From: Thelonectria olida
Taxonomy: Eukaryota > Ascomycota > Sordariomycetes > Hypocreales > Nectriaceae
Length of the DNA stretch: 64,000 nucleotides
Direction: 5' to 3'
Assembly (NCBI GenBank): GCA_020736575.1
Contig: JAGPYM010000033.1
Coordinates: 248,001-312,000 of the forward strand
The translations under genes and the position numbers were made by a program. The notes beneath the pieces are model-generated. The model made no database searches. It had not been told where the DNA came from and saw only the letters and a program-made list of their open reading frames with translations. Positions 1-10,474 of the stretch are shown one piece after another; the first letter of the stretch is position 1; every line of letters starts with the position of its first letter.

Positions 1-596
1 GGCCGCACGCAATATTATTGCCATATCATGGTAGGCGTTCCCAATCTCGCGTTGTAAGTCCACGGCGATCCGGCCGACTCTTAGAACCCTGGCAGTGACG
101 CCATGCGAAGCGGCGTGAAAACAAACCTGCTCGGCGAGCGCCTTGCACAGAGCGGCCGCCTGCGAATAGGTGCTCACCGAGGAATAAAAGTTCATCGACG
201 CCCGAAGAGGAGATGTCCTACAAAGCGTAATCAAGTTCAATACGGTGGCGACGTTATCGTTCCCGATGTCGGAGCTGTGCACTTCCAAGCCGTCGTTCCA
301 CGCGCAATGAACGACGACTCCGACGCAACGAGCAAGAGCGGTATGGTTAGAGGCTTCGAGGCAAGACTCGAGCGTTCAGTCTGAGTGAGAACTGGGAAGA
401 TTTTGCTGCGGGGTTCCGTCGGCAGCGAATCGTAGACTTGGTTCTGGACTACCAGCGACTACCTGAGACGTGCAGTTCCCTCCGCGCCTGAAGAGCCACT
501 TATGAGGCAGTATACGCAGTCAATTCTCTCGTCAACGGCGAGCTTTGCAACGACGTGGGCACCGAGCGAATCCGTAGCACCTGTTATCACCTGAGA
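1..596 (-). pseudogene. Relic of a thioester-reductase (NAD-binding_4) domain
   Basis: Reading the minus strand from about 596 down to the window edge gives pieces of a thioester reductase domain of the kind that ends NRPS, PKS or adenylate-forming reductases. The nucleotide-binding start reads ITGATDSLGAHVVAKL followed by VYCLISG, matching the family's TGATGxLGAH...VYCLVR. Further on come VVVHCAWNDGLEVH, FYSSVSTYSQ and VTARVLRVGRIAVDL, which match the HxAW, SSxS and VLRxGQI blocks. The pieces lie in different frames with an in-frame TAG after the first block and a frameshift near 370-390, and the usual GYxxSK catalytic tyrosine is missing. The gene is therefore broken, and it also runs off the window at base 1. 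In life such domains release an aldehyde or alcohol from a carrier-bound thioester. Whether an A-T module lies beyond the edge cannot be seen. Confidence 0.7.
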
Positions 597-654
597 ATGT
601 GAGCAGGGAGTCGATATCAAGTGAGGAAAAGGGGACGTACCGCCGATTATTTCT

Positions 655-785
655 CAGCTTGTCGAGGCGTCATTTCCGAGGCTTGAACCGGACATCTTAC
701 AGCGTGTCGAGGCGTGATCTCCAAGTCTTTGCCCCTCTGAAATGGACATCTTACAACATATGGAGGCGTGATTTCGATGTCATCC
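655..785. repeat. Degenerate tandem repeat, about 55-57 bp unit
   Basis: Two and a half imperfect copies are visible, each opening with TCGAGGCGTSATYTCC-like sequence and containing GGACATCTTACAACRT. The copies start near 662, 708 and 762. No gene is recognised around them. Confidence 0.5.
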
Positions 786-1099
786 TCTTCTTCCTCGTCG
801 TTTGGCCAGTTTTGTAAGTCGTGAGAAGACATGCTGAAATTCTCGATAAAGGCTGCTTAAAGACGATGTCTTGTTCAAGTTTGATGTTGTTAATCTGCAA
901 GTTCTCGCTCTCCGAGGGCGGATAGTCGTGCTCTTCATAGTCGTACTTTGCACTTGATGTACATGCAGCGAATGCAGATGAAGGAATGAAGAAGTTCGTG
1001 TCATTGACAATGAAGACCTTGTCTCTATGTGAAGTGTCCGTACAGCAAGGTCTTGCGCGAAAAGGTTAATGTTGGGTTATTGTAACGGTTCGTAACTAC

Positions 1100-1295
1100 T
1101 CCCGTCGAGCCTGAGCCTCCTGCTCCTATTAAACTTGCTCCTGCTAAGTCTGCCCCTATAGCAACTACTCCTACCAACCCTCCTGCTTCTATTCTAGTAC
1201 GCATCTTGCTCCTGATAAGCTTGCTTCTATTGCACCTACACCTACCATGCCTCCTGCTCCTATTGCGCCTCTTTTCCTGCTAAGCCTGTAGACTT
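1100..1295. repeat. Low-complexity CCTGCTCCTATT-type repeat
   Basis: A run of imperfect 12-24 base units built from CCTGCTCCTATT and CTTGCTCCTGCTAAG. One frame reads as Pro/Ala/Lys repeats (PAPIKLAPAKSAPI) before stops appear, so this could be an eroded proline-rich coding repeat or simply a pyrimidine-rich minisatellite. Confidence 0.45.
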
Positions 1296-1517
1296 TGGTA
1301 GCGTCGTAGGCCTCGTCACTCCCTTCTAAGCTCTAATACTACTACGTGCCCTTTACGGTGACGCTGACTGTTGTTCGAGAACATTCGTCAAGTGGCCACA
1401 AGTTCATCAGGGAAGCCTTGAGTCACCAGTATATTCTAGAAGTGAAAGTTTCCTCAGAATATGACTGGTATTCAGAAAACTGTTCTAATGCATCACTACA
1501 TCCCATCCACCCCAAGA

Positions 1518-4500
1518 CTAATATGCCGTCGACGCCGCCTGCCCACTTATCAACCACGTCACGCAGCCGTACGTACCATTGTCCGTGTAGCTACCGCCGT
1601 ACGTCTCATCCACTGTCGGCCCTTGGTTGCAGCTAGCAAGAGTATCGAGAGACTGCTGGCAGTAATCGCTCAACTGGAATTCCTTTACCGGCTGACACCC
1701 GTCTTGCAGGTCCTTGTCGGCGAAGACTTGGATGAGCACGCTGTGCTCAGCATCAATGTTGAAGGTGCCCTTCCTCATCTCAATCGACCCATCCGAGTCT
1801 GGCTTCAAGGTGGTTCCGTCACAGAAGCTGTCGATGCTGAATTCCTGTTCCGCTCTCGTGAAGGGGATAAATCCGAGTTCGTCTCCGAGGACGACGGTGC
1901 AACGGCATCGGTAGTTGGGCCCTGTTCCGTTCTGCAAGACCGGCATATAATGACGATATCAGCTTCTGCGTCCCATGCGGTGAATATTTGCACTCACAAT
2001 CTTGACCAAACTCGATTGTTCTGCTGGTCCATGGCCGTCAGAGCGATTGGCTGGTTCATCAAGTCCACGGCGAGGGCGAGCTTCTCAAGGAACTCCAGCT
2101 TCCCGTTGAGCCATCCCGACGTCGTTTTCCAGCTTGTGCTTGACTGAACGACCCTAGTTCCTGTATCATAAAACGTCGTCTTAGTTTTGACAGAATTCGG
2201 ATTGGTAGCAAATCCCTGCAAACAATATATCAGTCGAGTCCGGACTCGCGGGCAGTACCACTCTGTCTCACCTTGCAGTCGCTGTTCGTGAAGGAATCGA
2301 CACCCATGAAGTCGTCCATGAACTGGTCATCCGTGGGATGAACGATATCGGCCGTGTTCTGTTGAGCTCCGGGGAATGTGTTGTACACCTTCTGGAGCCA
2401 CGCCGGGCCAGTTCCATCGTCGGCGTAGTATTCGAGATCCTGACAGCTGATCTTGCTTACCGCTGCGCCCGTTGTGCCATGGACATTCGTGGCTGATTTG
2501 TCGGTAATCTCTCGGAGGAAGTCCTTCAGGAGGCTCTTCTCGTAGACGTGGTCAATTGTTGGCTTCTGGGCGCTAGTCATGGCGCTGAATGTTTTACCCC
2601 CGTGATAGACGGCAGTTGAGTCGGCGCCCTTGAGCGTGTACACACAGCCGACTCGCTCCGACCACCACCATCGGCTGATCTTGGCCAGAGGAGAAGCCGG
2701 AGATGCTGCGGCGATTGCAGCCTCGTTCTCGTACACGTCGCCTCCTGAGGGATACTCGGGGAACTGAATGTCGGCGAATGCGGGAAAGCCTTTGCAGTTT
2801 CCTACGCTCGCTTCTTTGTCCCCAAGGGGAGACCATCTTCTCTCAAGATTTGACTCGTCATCCTCATCATCATCATCATCTGTGTCTGTATCGTCTTCGG
2901 GAGGAGCAACCTCATCGCCACACGACTGGCAGCCTCCGCCCCCAGTGGCGCTGCAGGCCTTGACTTCAGTGGTGGAAGTGATGCCCGTGGCACTACAACC
3001 CGTGTGTGTCTGGGTGCAAAATGTAGTACAGTCGTCCGTGGAAGCTTCAGCGTCGCCCGTGTAGGTGTACAGGCTACGAGACAGTCGCTGGTAGTGATCT
3101 CCTCAGTGCACGTGGCTGAAGTCGTCGTCGACTCTTCCGTGGAGGATCCGCCATCGCTTTTGGAATTGTTGTCGTCGCCGTCGTCGTCACCGCCCTCGCC
3201 TCCCGGAGTGTTTGGAGGCAAAGAGCAGCCAGGCGGAATGCAGGGGAACGAGAACTTGGGGAAGCCTGGGAAGCTGAACAGAACGTTTTTGAACTTGGGC
3301 CAGCCAAAGAGAATGGTGCCGGAACCGAGTCCTCCACACTTAGGGCAGCCAACAAGGACCGGAACAACAGTGGGATCGCTGGAACCGCTTGAGGTCGTTG
3401 TGATCCACGTGTTGGTCGTCCACTCAGAATGGCCCGATACCGTCGTGGGAGACCAGCCAGCCGGGGGCTCCGTCATGGTAGATGTGATGGCAGCATCGCC
3501 CGTGGTAGTAGTAGTAACGGGGTTTGTCGAGGTCGGACCGGTTCCCCCGGTAGTCTGCGACGGATGCGAAGTCTGCGAAGGGCCAGTGTCGGTACTCGAT
3601 GGCCCTAAAGAGGCACCCGAGGTCCCAGTTGCAGCCCCCGAGCTGTCATTGTCCGTTTTGGTATTGCTGGTCTGTCCAGATGAGGCTGCTGTAGTTGAAC
3701 TCGGCTCCGTAGCGGTGTCCGAGGTAGTTTCAGATGCAGGGACAGAGCCCAATGTGTCGGTTGAGCCGCCAGCGGTATCTGTAGTGCCGGTGGTAGTGTC
3801 AGTACCTCCCGTGCTGTCAGGTTGGCCAGAGGTAGCGTCAGATGTAGGCACGGATCCAGATGTATGAGTTGAAGCACCAGAAACATCCGTGGTACCGGTA
3901 GTGGTGTCGGTCGCTCCCGTGCTTCTAGGCTGACTAGAAGTAGCCTCGGATGTAGGGACGGAGATAGATGTGTCGGTTGAGCCACCAGAAGCATTTGTAG
4001 TGCCGGTGCTGGTGCCGGTAGCTCCCGTGCTTCGAGGCTCTGTGTTGGAGGTTTCTCCCGTCGTACCGCCCGAACTAAGCGCAGCAGTGCCAGAGGTAGC
4101 TCCAGATGTAGGGACTGAGCCAGACGTATCAGTTGAACCGCCTGAAGTATTTGTGGTGCCGGTCTGAGTGCCAGCAGCCTCCGTGCCAGAGGTCGGGGTT
4201 CCTGATACCTGACCAGACCCGGTTTGAGTGCCGCTAGCCGGACCAGACGTAGCTGATGTTGGCGTGTTAGAGTCTTGCCCCGTGGTCGAGCCATTGCCCT
4301 CGGATTGTCCAGCTGAGGCTGTCGTAGCTCCTCCGGGCACTGAACTTGTTTCCGATCCAGGGGTCGAGACTCCTTGAGACGCACCAGTCGAAGCATTCGA
4401 GCCAGTTGTCTCTTGGGCAGGAGTGCCCTCGGTGCCACTGGGCTGTCCAGATGCCCCAGCGCCAGAGCTCTGGGCAGGGAGAGAACCGGTTGCAGCGGTT

Positions 4501-5432
4501 GCAGTTGTACCGCTCACGTCGGCATTGGTAGACTGTCCGGATGATGCAGCCGCCGTCTCGGAGCTTCCAGCAGCACCAGAAGTCGTCTCTATGCCTCCCG
4601 GCGTAGCATTGGTGCCAGTGCTGCCAGGCTGTCCAGGCGTGACATTAGAGGAAGCGCCGACAGTTTGCGCCGGTGTGCCCGAGACGCCAGCAGACGAAGG
4701 CGCTGATCCCGTCGGCACTGATTGAGTGTTTGTGATAGCACCGGACCCGGGGGTTGAACCCCCGTCCGAGGCAGGGCTGGAAGGACCGGAAGATCCTTCA
4801 GAGCCCGATGTTGCTGAACGTGTTCCTGAGGGCACCGAGGGTGTTTGTGAGCCCAGTGTGCCCACTGAGCCAGGTGATCCAGACGTGAAGGTTGGCTACT
4901 GGCCGCCGTTGGTTCCGGGGAGCGAAGCAGTGCCAGATGAAGCAACCGATGATGCTGGAGTGCCTTCACTCCTGGGAGTTGAGGATGTTCCAGATGATCC
5001 CTCTCCGTTTCCAGGAGTATTGGAAGTCCCAGACGACTGGGCGGATGGTACAGAACTGGGAGTGTTACTAGGAGTACCGTTGGGAGTACCGCTAGGGAGC
5101 CATGTAGTATCAGACGATGGCTCCGAAGCCGTCGACTGGCCCGAGACAGCAGTAGAATCTCCACTGGGCCATTCCGCAGTCTCAGATGAAGGTGATGAGA
5201 GGGAATGAGTGTGAGACCCAGAGTAAGTAAAGTCCGGGAGCGGCTGGTAACCGGAATATCCAGTGGGGGTAGAGTCGGCTGGCGCCGTCTCGACCTGAGA
5301 GGTCCCGTATGGGCCTGAAGGAGAGTCGGATACCTCAGAACTAGCGCCGCCATAGGAGACGGGTGGGCGCGGACGACACCGGCCGGCGAGGGCGGCGGTG
5401 CCCAAGAGGCAAAGAAGAAGAAGATGTTTCAT
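1518..5432 (-). pseudogene. Large secreted Ser/Thr-rich (mucin-like) protein with Cys-rich C-terminal domain, with lesions
   Basis: The start at 5432 gives a clear signal peptide (MKHLLLLCLLGTAALAG). About 700 residues of Ser/Thr/Gly/Pro-rich, mucin-like sequence follow, including about four 36-residue repeats. Next come a Cys-rich segment with an acidic Asp run, an ERR Kex2-like site, and a conserved-looking domain containing IDHVYEKSLLKDF and SCQDLEYYADDG. Introns are visible at 2216-2271 and 1932-1997. Three faults break the frame: a TAG at 4896-4898 following CAG, a one-base loss near 3078 between ACTP and YTGD, and a phase clash between the exon ending at 1998 and the one starting at 1931. 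The TAG could be a RIP-type CAG-to-TAG change, or could be removed by a weak 51-nt GT..TAG intron ending there. The product would be a cell-wall or extracellular matrix protein. I do not recognise a catalytic domain. Sequencing error cannot be excluded. Confidence 0.65.
3700..4215. repeat. About four 108-bp coding tandem repeats in the mucin-like gene
   Basis: On the minus strand a 36-residue unit recurs, with cores such as STDTSGSVPTSGATS, STDTSISVPTSEATS, STHTSGSVPTSDATS and STDTLGSVPASETTS. Unit spacing is constant at 108 bp, so the array can expand or contract without shifting the frame. Confidence 0.8.
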
Positions 5433-6728
5433 AGTGAAGGACCAGAAGGAGAAAACAAATCAGACTAGAAGCATTGGAAACGAGAGGAGAGTCTACGGCC
5501 GCAGACTGGTGTCTGAGAGAGTGGGATGCGTCTTGTGTTCCGATCTAGATGGCATAGACAACGAGGGTATTTGTATTCATGTTCTGTACGAATACTACAC
5601 AAACCATCCGAAGAGAAGACAATGTCCATCCTTGCAGAATCTCACCACCAGTCTCATCGTTGCGCTTTTCACGGTACCGACAACCAACGCTGTGGAGAGT
5701 TCTAGGGCTGAGCTTCACCCTTCCCGGGGCTCGGAGTCGACCTGCTTTTGAGTATACGAAGAGAATGAGCCTTGCTGAGAAGCCTGGCGCAGTGGCCATT
5801 CGTTGGGCCAATGGGATCATGCAGGGCGAAGGAGATTGTTTCATGTTTGGCGGGACATCGGACGCGCGACTTCTTCCAGCGTGTAAGGGTTAGAGAGTGA
5901 GAATTATAAAGATGGCTTTGTTTTCATGGCTGTAATAGCTGGGAAGTGATACATATTGGCAATGATAGCGAAGCAAATGAATACCTCGCTTCCCACGATT
6001 GTCTTGATTCCTTGAAGCCATCGCAGCTTCACACTGAAGGAATCTCGGCCCCCAATTTTGTAGCCATTTAGAACAGGCTCCTTTCCAAAAGGACCGCCTC
6101 AACCAACAGCAACAGGTACCCAACATAAGGCCGCAACCAACAGTAATAACCACCTGTAACGAAAAGCTAACAACCGCCTGCAACCACCAGACACCAAGGC
6201 AACCAACAGATAATTCCTTCAAGTAATAACAATGCATCATATGTCGAGGTGGTCGAGACCGGATGACTAAGGGTTTTGGACACATGGGCAAAAACACGGC
6301 GTTTCTTCAACACACAGAAGCAGCACACACATGACAACATCATCAATTTGAACGCAAGTCAATAACACATACTTTTCACATATTCTTTCGTGCAAACTCC
6401 CTCCTCTTGAACGCTGCAACTCGGAGCGCGATTAATCCGGCGCGTCATCCAACATCACCACCCCATAAGAAATGGAGCGCAGATGCACGTCCTTCCTTCT
6501 GCGCCTCTAGTTGGGTAACTAATCTGAAATTGAAGGAACAGGAAAGCTCCATCACGAGATTAGGCACGGGCGTCTTTCTTCATCTTCCTTCATGCACCTG
6601 TGCGCCTATGCGTCGCTCGATCCTGACATAGCCACCATCTTCAATTGGGCTCTTTCAGAATCTATCTCATACCAAGAAAGAAGGCCGTGGCTTGCATCGA
6701 TGTTCATCTTTTCCCTTCATCAAACAAT
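5433..6728. other. Intergenic, no gene seen
   Basis: Holds the presumed upstream region of the mucin-like gene and of the F-box-like gene. A CAACCAACAG-type simple repeat lies around 6100-6210. No convincing coding sequence is visible. Confidence 0.5.
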
Positions 6729-7950
6729 ATGGCTACTACTCACGAGTATTCCTTCTGCACAATATGCGGCATGCAACTAGAAGAAAACGACTTCAGGGAC
6801 TTCCGCTTTGGGCCCTCATATTGGAATCACAGCATGTGGCTGTCCAGTGCCATGGTCATTTCAGGTCCTTACTGGCCGACCTATCACGCAGGCCCCGTGT
6901 CTTTGGACGTGCCAGACGAGTTCGTCACTCGTCGACTTGCCATTGCGAAGTACCGCAGCACAGAATTGACCGTCATCCCCAACGGAGAGGCCGTCACGCC
7001 ACAGGTCGAGGAGTCTCCGGATGACGATAATATTTCATTTGGCATACACGTTGCCTGCGACGCGATAGCAACTTGCGTAATCGAGACGTCCCCGACCGCC
7101 CGCATTCGATCCATCGGTGATCTTTGGGTGACACTCGAGCGACGATGCACCAAAACCGACCAAGATCAGCCTTTCTTTTTTCAGTCTTTCCTCCCTAATA
7201 TCCCCGAGAATAACCCTACAGAGCCACACAAACTGGGACTCAGCCGCTATTACGTTCCGCCCGAGTGTTTTGAGGAAGATCCGCCACCTGGATGGGTACG
7301 CAACCGCTGCTTCATCACTCAACTCTGAGATGCTGACCAAGTGACAGTGGAATCACGACCCTTTACTTGTTCCTGACTTGACTGCGAAACTCTTGTCCAA
7401 CCTGGAGCAAGTGGATGCCTCGTCTTCTCCATTTGCAGCCAACTTTGCATCTTTGCCTCCAGAGGTCAGGGATATGATCGACCCTTTGGTCCTACGCGTG
7501 CCTGTCAACATTGAATGTAACTATCGAATGCCACAGGCATACTGGAAGGAGATATTCTTCCAAATCCCCTTCCTATGGGATCTTGACAAGGAGGTCATCG
7601 CAAGCAAACTATCTACGGATCTGGCAGGAAAGGAATGGAACTGGGAGAAGATTACTCGACAGGTCCTCAGTCCCCCAAAGGTCGCAGCGCTGAGCGAAGA
7701 CGAGATCTCTCATGAGCCGTGGGACTACAAGGAGGTAGGACTGCTAGTTCCCGATGGGCTCACTAATCGTCGACGGATATGGCAGATCTGCGAGGATATG
7801 TATCCAAACGATGTGGGAATGGTCCATGATACACACGCCACCGCCCCATCCCCCGACGATGATATAGGAATCATTGCACTCGACGATGAGGTCTCAAGCG
7901 ATGAGCTCGAGTACCAGGATCACGAGTTCGGGATGCTCATGACTACTTAG
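6729..7950 (+). CDS. F-box-like domain protein (fungal)
   Basis: Two exons, 6729-7295 and 7348-7950, are joined by a 52-nt GTACGC...GACAG intron with a GCTGACC branch site, giving about 389 residues. The start MATTHEYSFCTICGMQLEE is chosen because this Cys-x2-Cys opening is typical of a large family of fungal F-box-like proteins. An upstream in-frame GTG/ATG extension looks non-coding. After a central HxxC-type region (FGIHVACDAIA) the second exon holds the F-box-like helix pair beginning FASLPPEVRDMI. An acidic tail ends the protein. Family knowledge suggests a substrate-recruiting subunit of an SCF ubiquitin ligase, but members vary widely and no substrate can be inferred. The gene stands alone and appears intact. 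Confidence 0.7.
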
Positions 7951-9090
7951 GATCCGAGTTACTATGATGATTAAGGTATAGAATGAGGTGGAACGACTGG
8001 CGAGGGTTCAGATGACGAGTCTGAAGTCATGTTTTTTTGAGTAACTAGCGTTACTTTGAATTATTATTTGCATTAGGGTGCAATGAATGTCAATATTAAA
8101 TAGGCAGCAAACCCTCAGCCCTCTTGTGCACTGCACCAACTACTCCAAGTGCACTGTTCCGCTCGTGTCGCGTTTGTTTGTTTGTTTGTTTTTTGCACTT
8201 GTGAAATAAACATGAGAAGAGGGCATTTTCTGTGACATGAGGGTTACGTTACTCACCAACAAAGTTCACCCATCGTCACCACGCCCGTGTCACCAGATAA
8301 CAGAGGAACCTTTATCAACCGGAATACGGCTTTCTATCAGTGACCAATGTGGAGGATAGAAAAATTTGAGGATATCTGACTCGGTGGTTAATATATCAAT
8401 CACGTTGGGTATCTGGCCAGTGTTAGATCCGTAGAACGTCCTAGAAAAAAAAAAAAAAGAAGTGCTATTTAAAAGTACTATATATCACATGATTGAAAGG
8501 AGTTTCACCTGAGTTTTACTAATTCCACCCTCTTGAGAGGGAAGAGGCTTTGATTGGGCGTTCGAGACATGAGATGCCCGTGGATGATGCAAACATTGAA
8601 CTCTCTCCGAATTCTTCTGACTCAACTGACATATCTTGTAAAATTTAAAAAGGGGTACTCTGGGCGTAGCATCGGCCTCCCCGGCCTCAGTCCCTCATTC
8701 CCAGCATCAGCGAGAACACAAGCGCAACTCAACGTCGAGTTACGAGTCCGACATGTACGACTGAACCACCGCAAATGACCACGTCTTATCGTATCAAACC
8801 GGGTCATTTGATGCAGATGCATGGAGACACCAGGAAGCTAATCTCGTTTTAGCAGTTGGACACGCGCTGCACATTATCTGAATGAATAGGGTACCCCGCA
8901 GTGTGGTTTCCAAGGGCCGGAAATCCTCGTCGACGACGCTTCTTGTCGGGATTTGACGTTGTTGCCTCAAGTCTCGAATCCAGGTGTATCCATCAATGGC
9001 CAATTGATAAGAGTCTCAAGCCACCTACCTCCTTTCTCATCTCATCTTGATCTGGGTAAACCATCCCCTCAATTCGGACTCAGCACCATT
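7951..9090. other. Intergenic, no gene seen
   Basis: AT-leaning sequence with a 14-A run at 8444-8457 and short TG-rich repeats near 8175-8200. No coding sequence is supported. Confidence 0.5.
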
Positions 9091-9600
9091 ATGCGCTTCA
9101 CGTCCCACCTCAAACTGTCCAACTCAGGTTCGTCCCAAATCTTTCCCGGCACGAATTATCTCTAAAACCTATGTCAATACTTACCAGTTCAACCCAGCCT
9201 TCATCAAGTATGTCAAGGCACATATCACCGTCCCTCCTAGCCTGCCCCGCGAGAAGGCGACTGTGGCAGCATGGCAAGATCCTCCTCATCTAACAATCTC
9301 CAACGCTCAATCGCCAACTCTCCCCGCCGACACCGACGTCGTGGTCATCGGCTCTAGAATTACGGGCTGCAGCGTCGCCCACACCCTGCTAAACCATACA
9401 TCGGCTTTAACCCTGCGCATTACAATGCTCGAAGCCCGAGCGGCCGTAAGCGGTGCTACTGGTCGCAACGGAGGCAACTTAGTATCCGATAACGACTCTT
9501 TATGCTCGTCCTTAATTAGCTCTGGCGTGCTTCTGGGTTGAATTCCTGAGACTGGGTGTAAGGACATTCGCATTTGAGACTGCGTAGTGTTGATAGAAAT
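9091..9600 (+). pseudogene. Truncated FAD-dependent oxidoreductase (DAO-like) N-terminus
   Basis: The frame through 9190-9541 reads like the N-terminus of a fungal FAD-dependent amino-acid-oxidase-type enzyme: VPPSLPREKATVAAWQD, then the dinucleotide-binding strand DVVVIGSRITGCSVAHTLL, then LEARAAVSGATGRNGGNLV. The Rossmann GxGxxG is damaged because the second Gly is Arg (GSRITG). The frame stops at 9541. Only a short trace (LRLGVRTFAFETA in another frame) may continue the homology, before the sequence passes into an AT-rich block. About 300 residues of the usual domain are absent. This is a dead 5' stub, possibly cut off by transposon insertion and RIP. Confidence 0.7.
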
Positions 9601-9969
9601 AGACATGAAGAAAACGAAGAACAAAGAGCAACCTATCTCGTCACCTTTACTACCAACCCGGGATCACGGTTCAAGTTCCTAAGCCGGCAAGCATCCGCCG
9701 CTCCCACATTAGTCTCGAACAGTTCGTCGCTCAACGCAACAATAGGAACAGCGAGGAATGCCGCAACAAGGGCAGCATTTAATAGTAATACAGATGCTGG
9801 TAATGGGGCACGCGCAGCAAGCCCAGACAAAGGTAGTGCGTTTCCTCTTTTTAGCCTGCTTTTAAAAGTGAAAAGGCAGAATGTAATATTTTAACTTGCT
9901 ATTTATTTTTATTTTTATTAATATACTTTTAAAGTAAGTTTTTAAAAGTAATTTTAATAATTAATAATT

Positions 9970-10111
9970 ACTATTAACTATTAACTATTAACTATTAACT
10001 ATTAACTATTAACTATTAACTATTAACTATTAACTATTAACTATTAACTATTAACTATTAACTATTAACTATTAACTATTAACTATTAACTATTAACTAT
10101 TAACTATTAAC
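9970..10111. repeat. Heptamer microsatellite (ACTATTA)n, about 20 copies
   Basis: About 142 bp of almost perfect 7-bp repeats at the edge of the AT-rich block. Confidence 0.95.
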
Positions 10112-10437
10112 TACTAGCTAAACTCTTAAAACAACCAAAATGCAACTAGTTACTAAAGGGGTTTTTTAGGGCATCCTAAATTAAACCAAATGGGTAAGAG
10201 ACAAGGCTGCTTTTTTATTTAGTTGCTGGGATCTCTAAAGGAAATAATAGTATTTCAAGTGTGGTCCAAATTGAGCCTCGGATAGAGACTCTCAGCAGGG
10301 TCCAGATACTCCAATTTACTAAAACAATACTCTGAAACGTCTGTAAAATTGAGCGTGCAAATGCTCGGCTCCATCTGACCGGAGTGGATGTCGATAAACT
10401 TGTGATTAGGTGTGTAGTCGGAGCCAGGCTCAGATGG

Positions 10438-10474
10438 TACGGAAGACTGTAGCTAATACTGTCCTAAAACCCAA
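10438..10474 (+). repeat. Left terminal inverted repeat of the 7.6-kb element
   Basis: Starts TACGGAAGACTGTAGCTAA and continues through ACTGTCCTAAAACCCA. It pairs with 18036-18072. Confidence 0.8.

Noticed and set aside
6100..6210. Possible telomere-like CAACCAACAG repeat
   Set aside because: Too short and irregular, and on neither strand does it match a fungal telomere repeat.
9970..10111. CRISPR-like or telomeric array
   Set aside because: Plain 7-bp tandem repeat without spacers, and the unit is not a TTAGGG-type telomere repeat.
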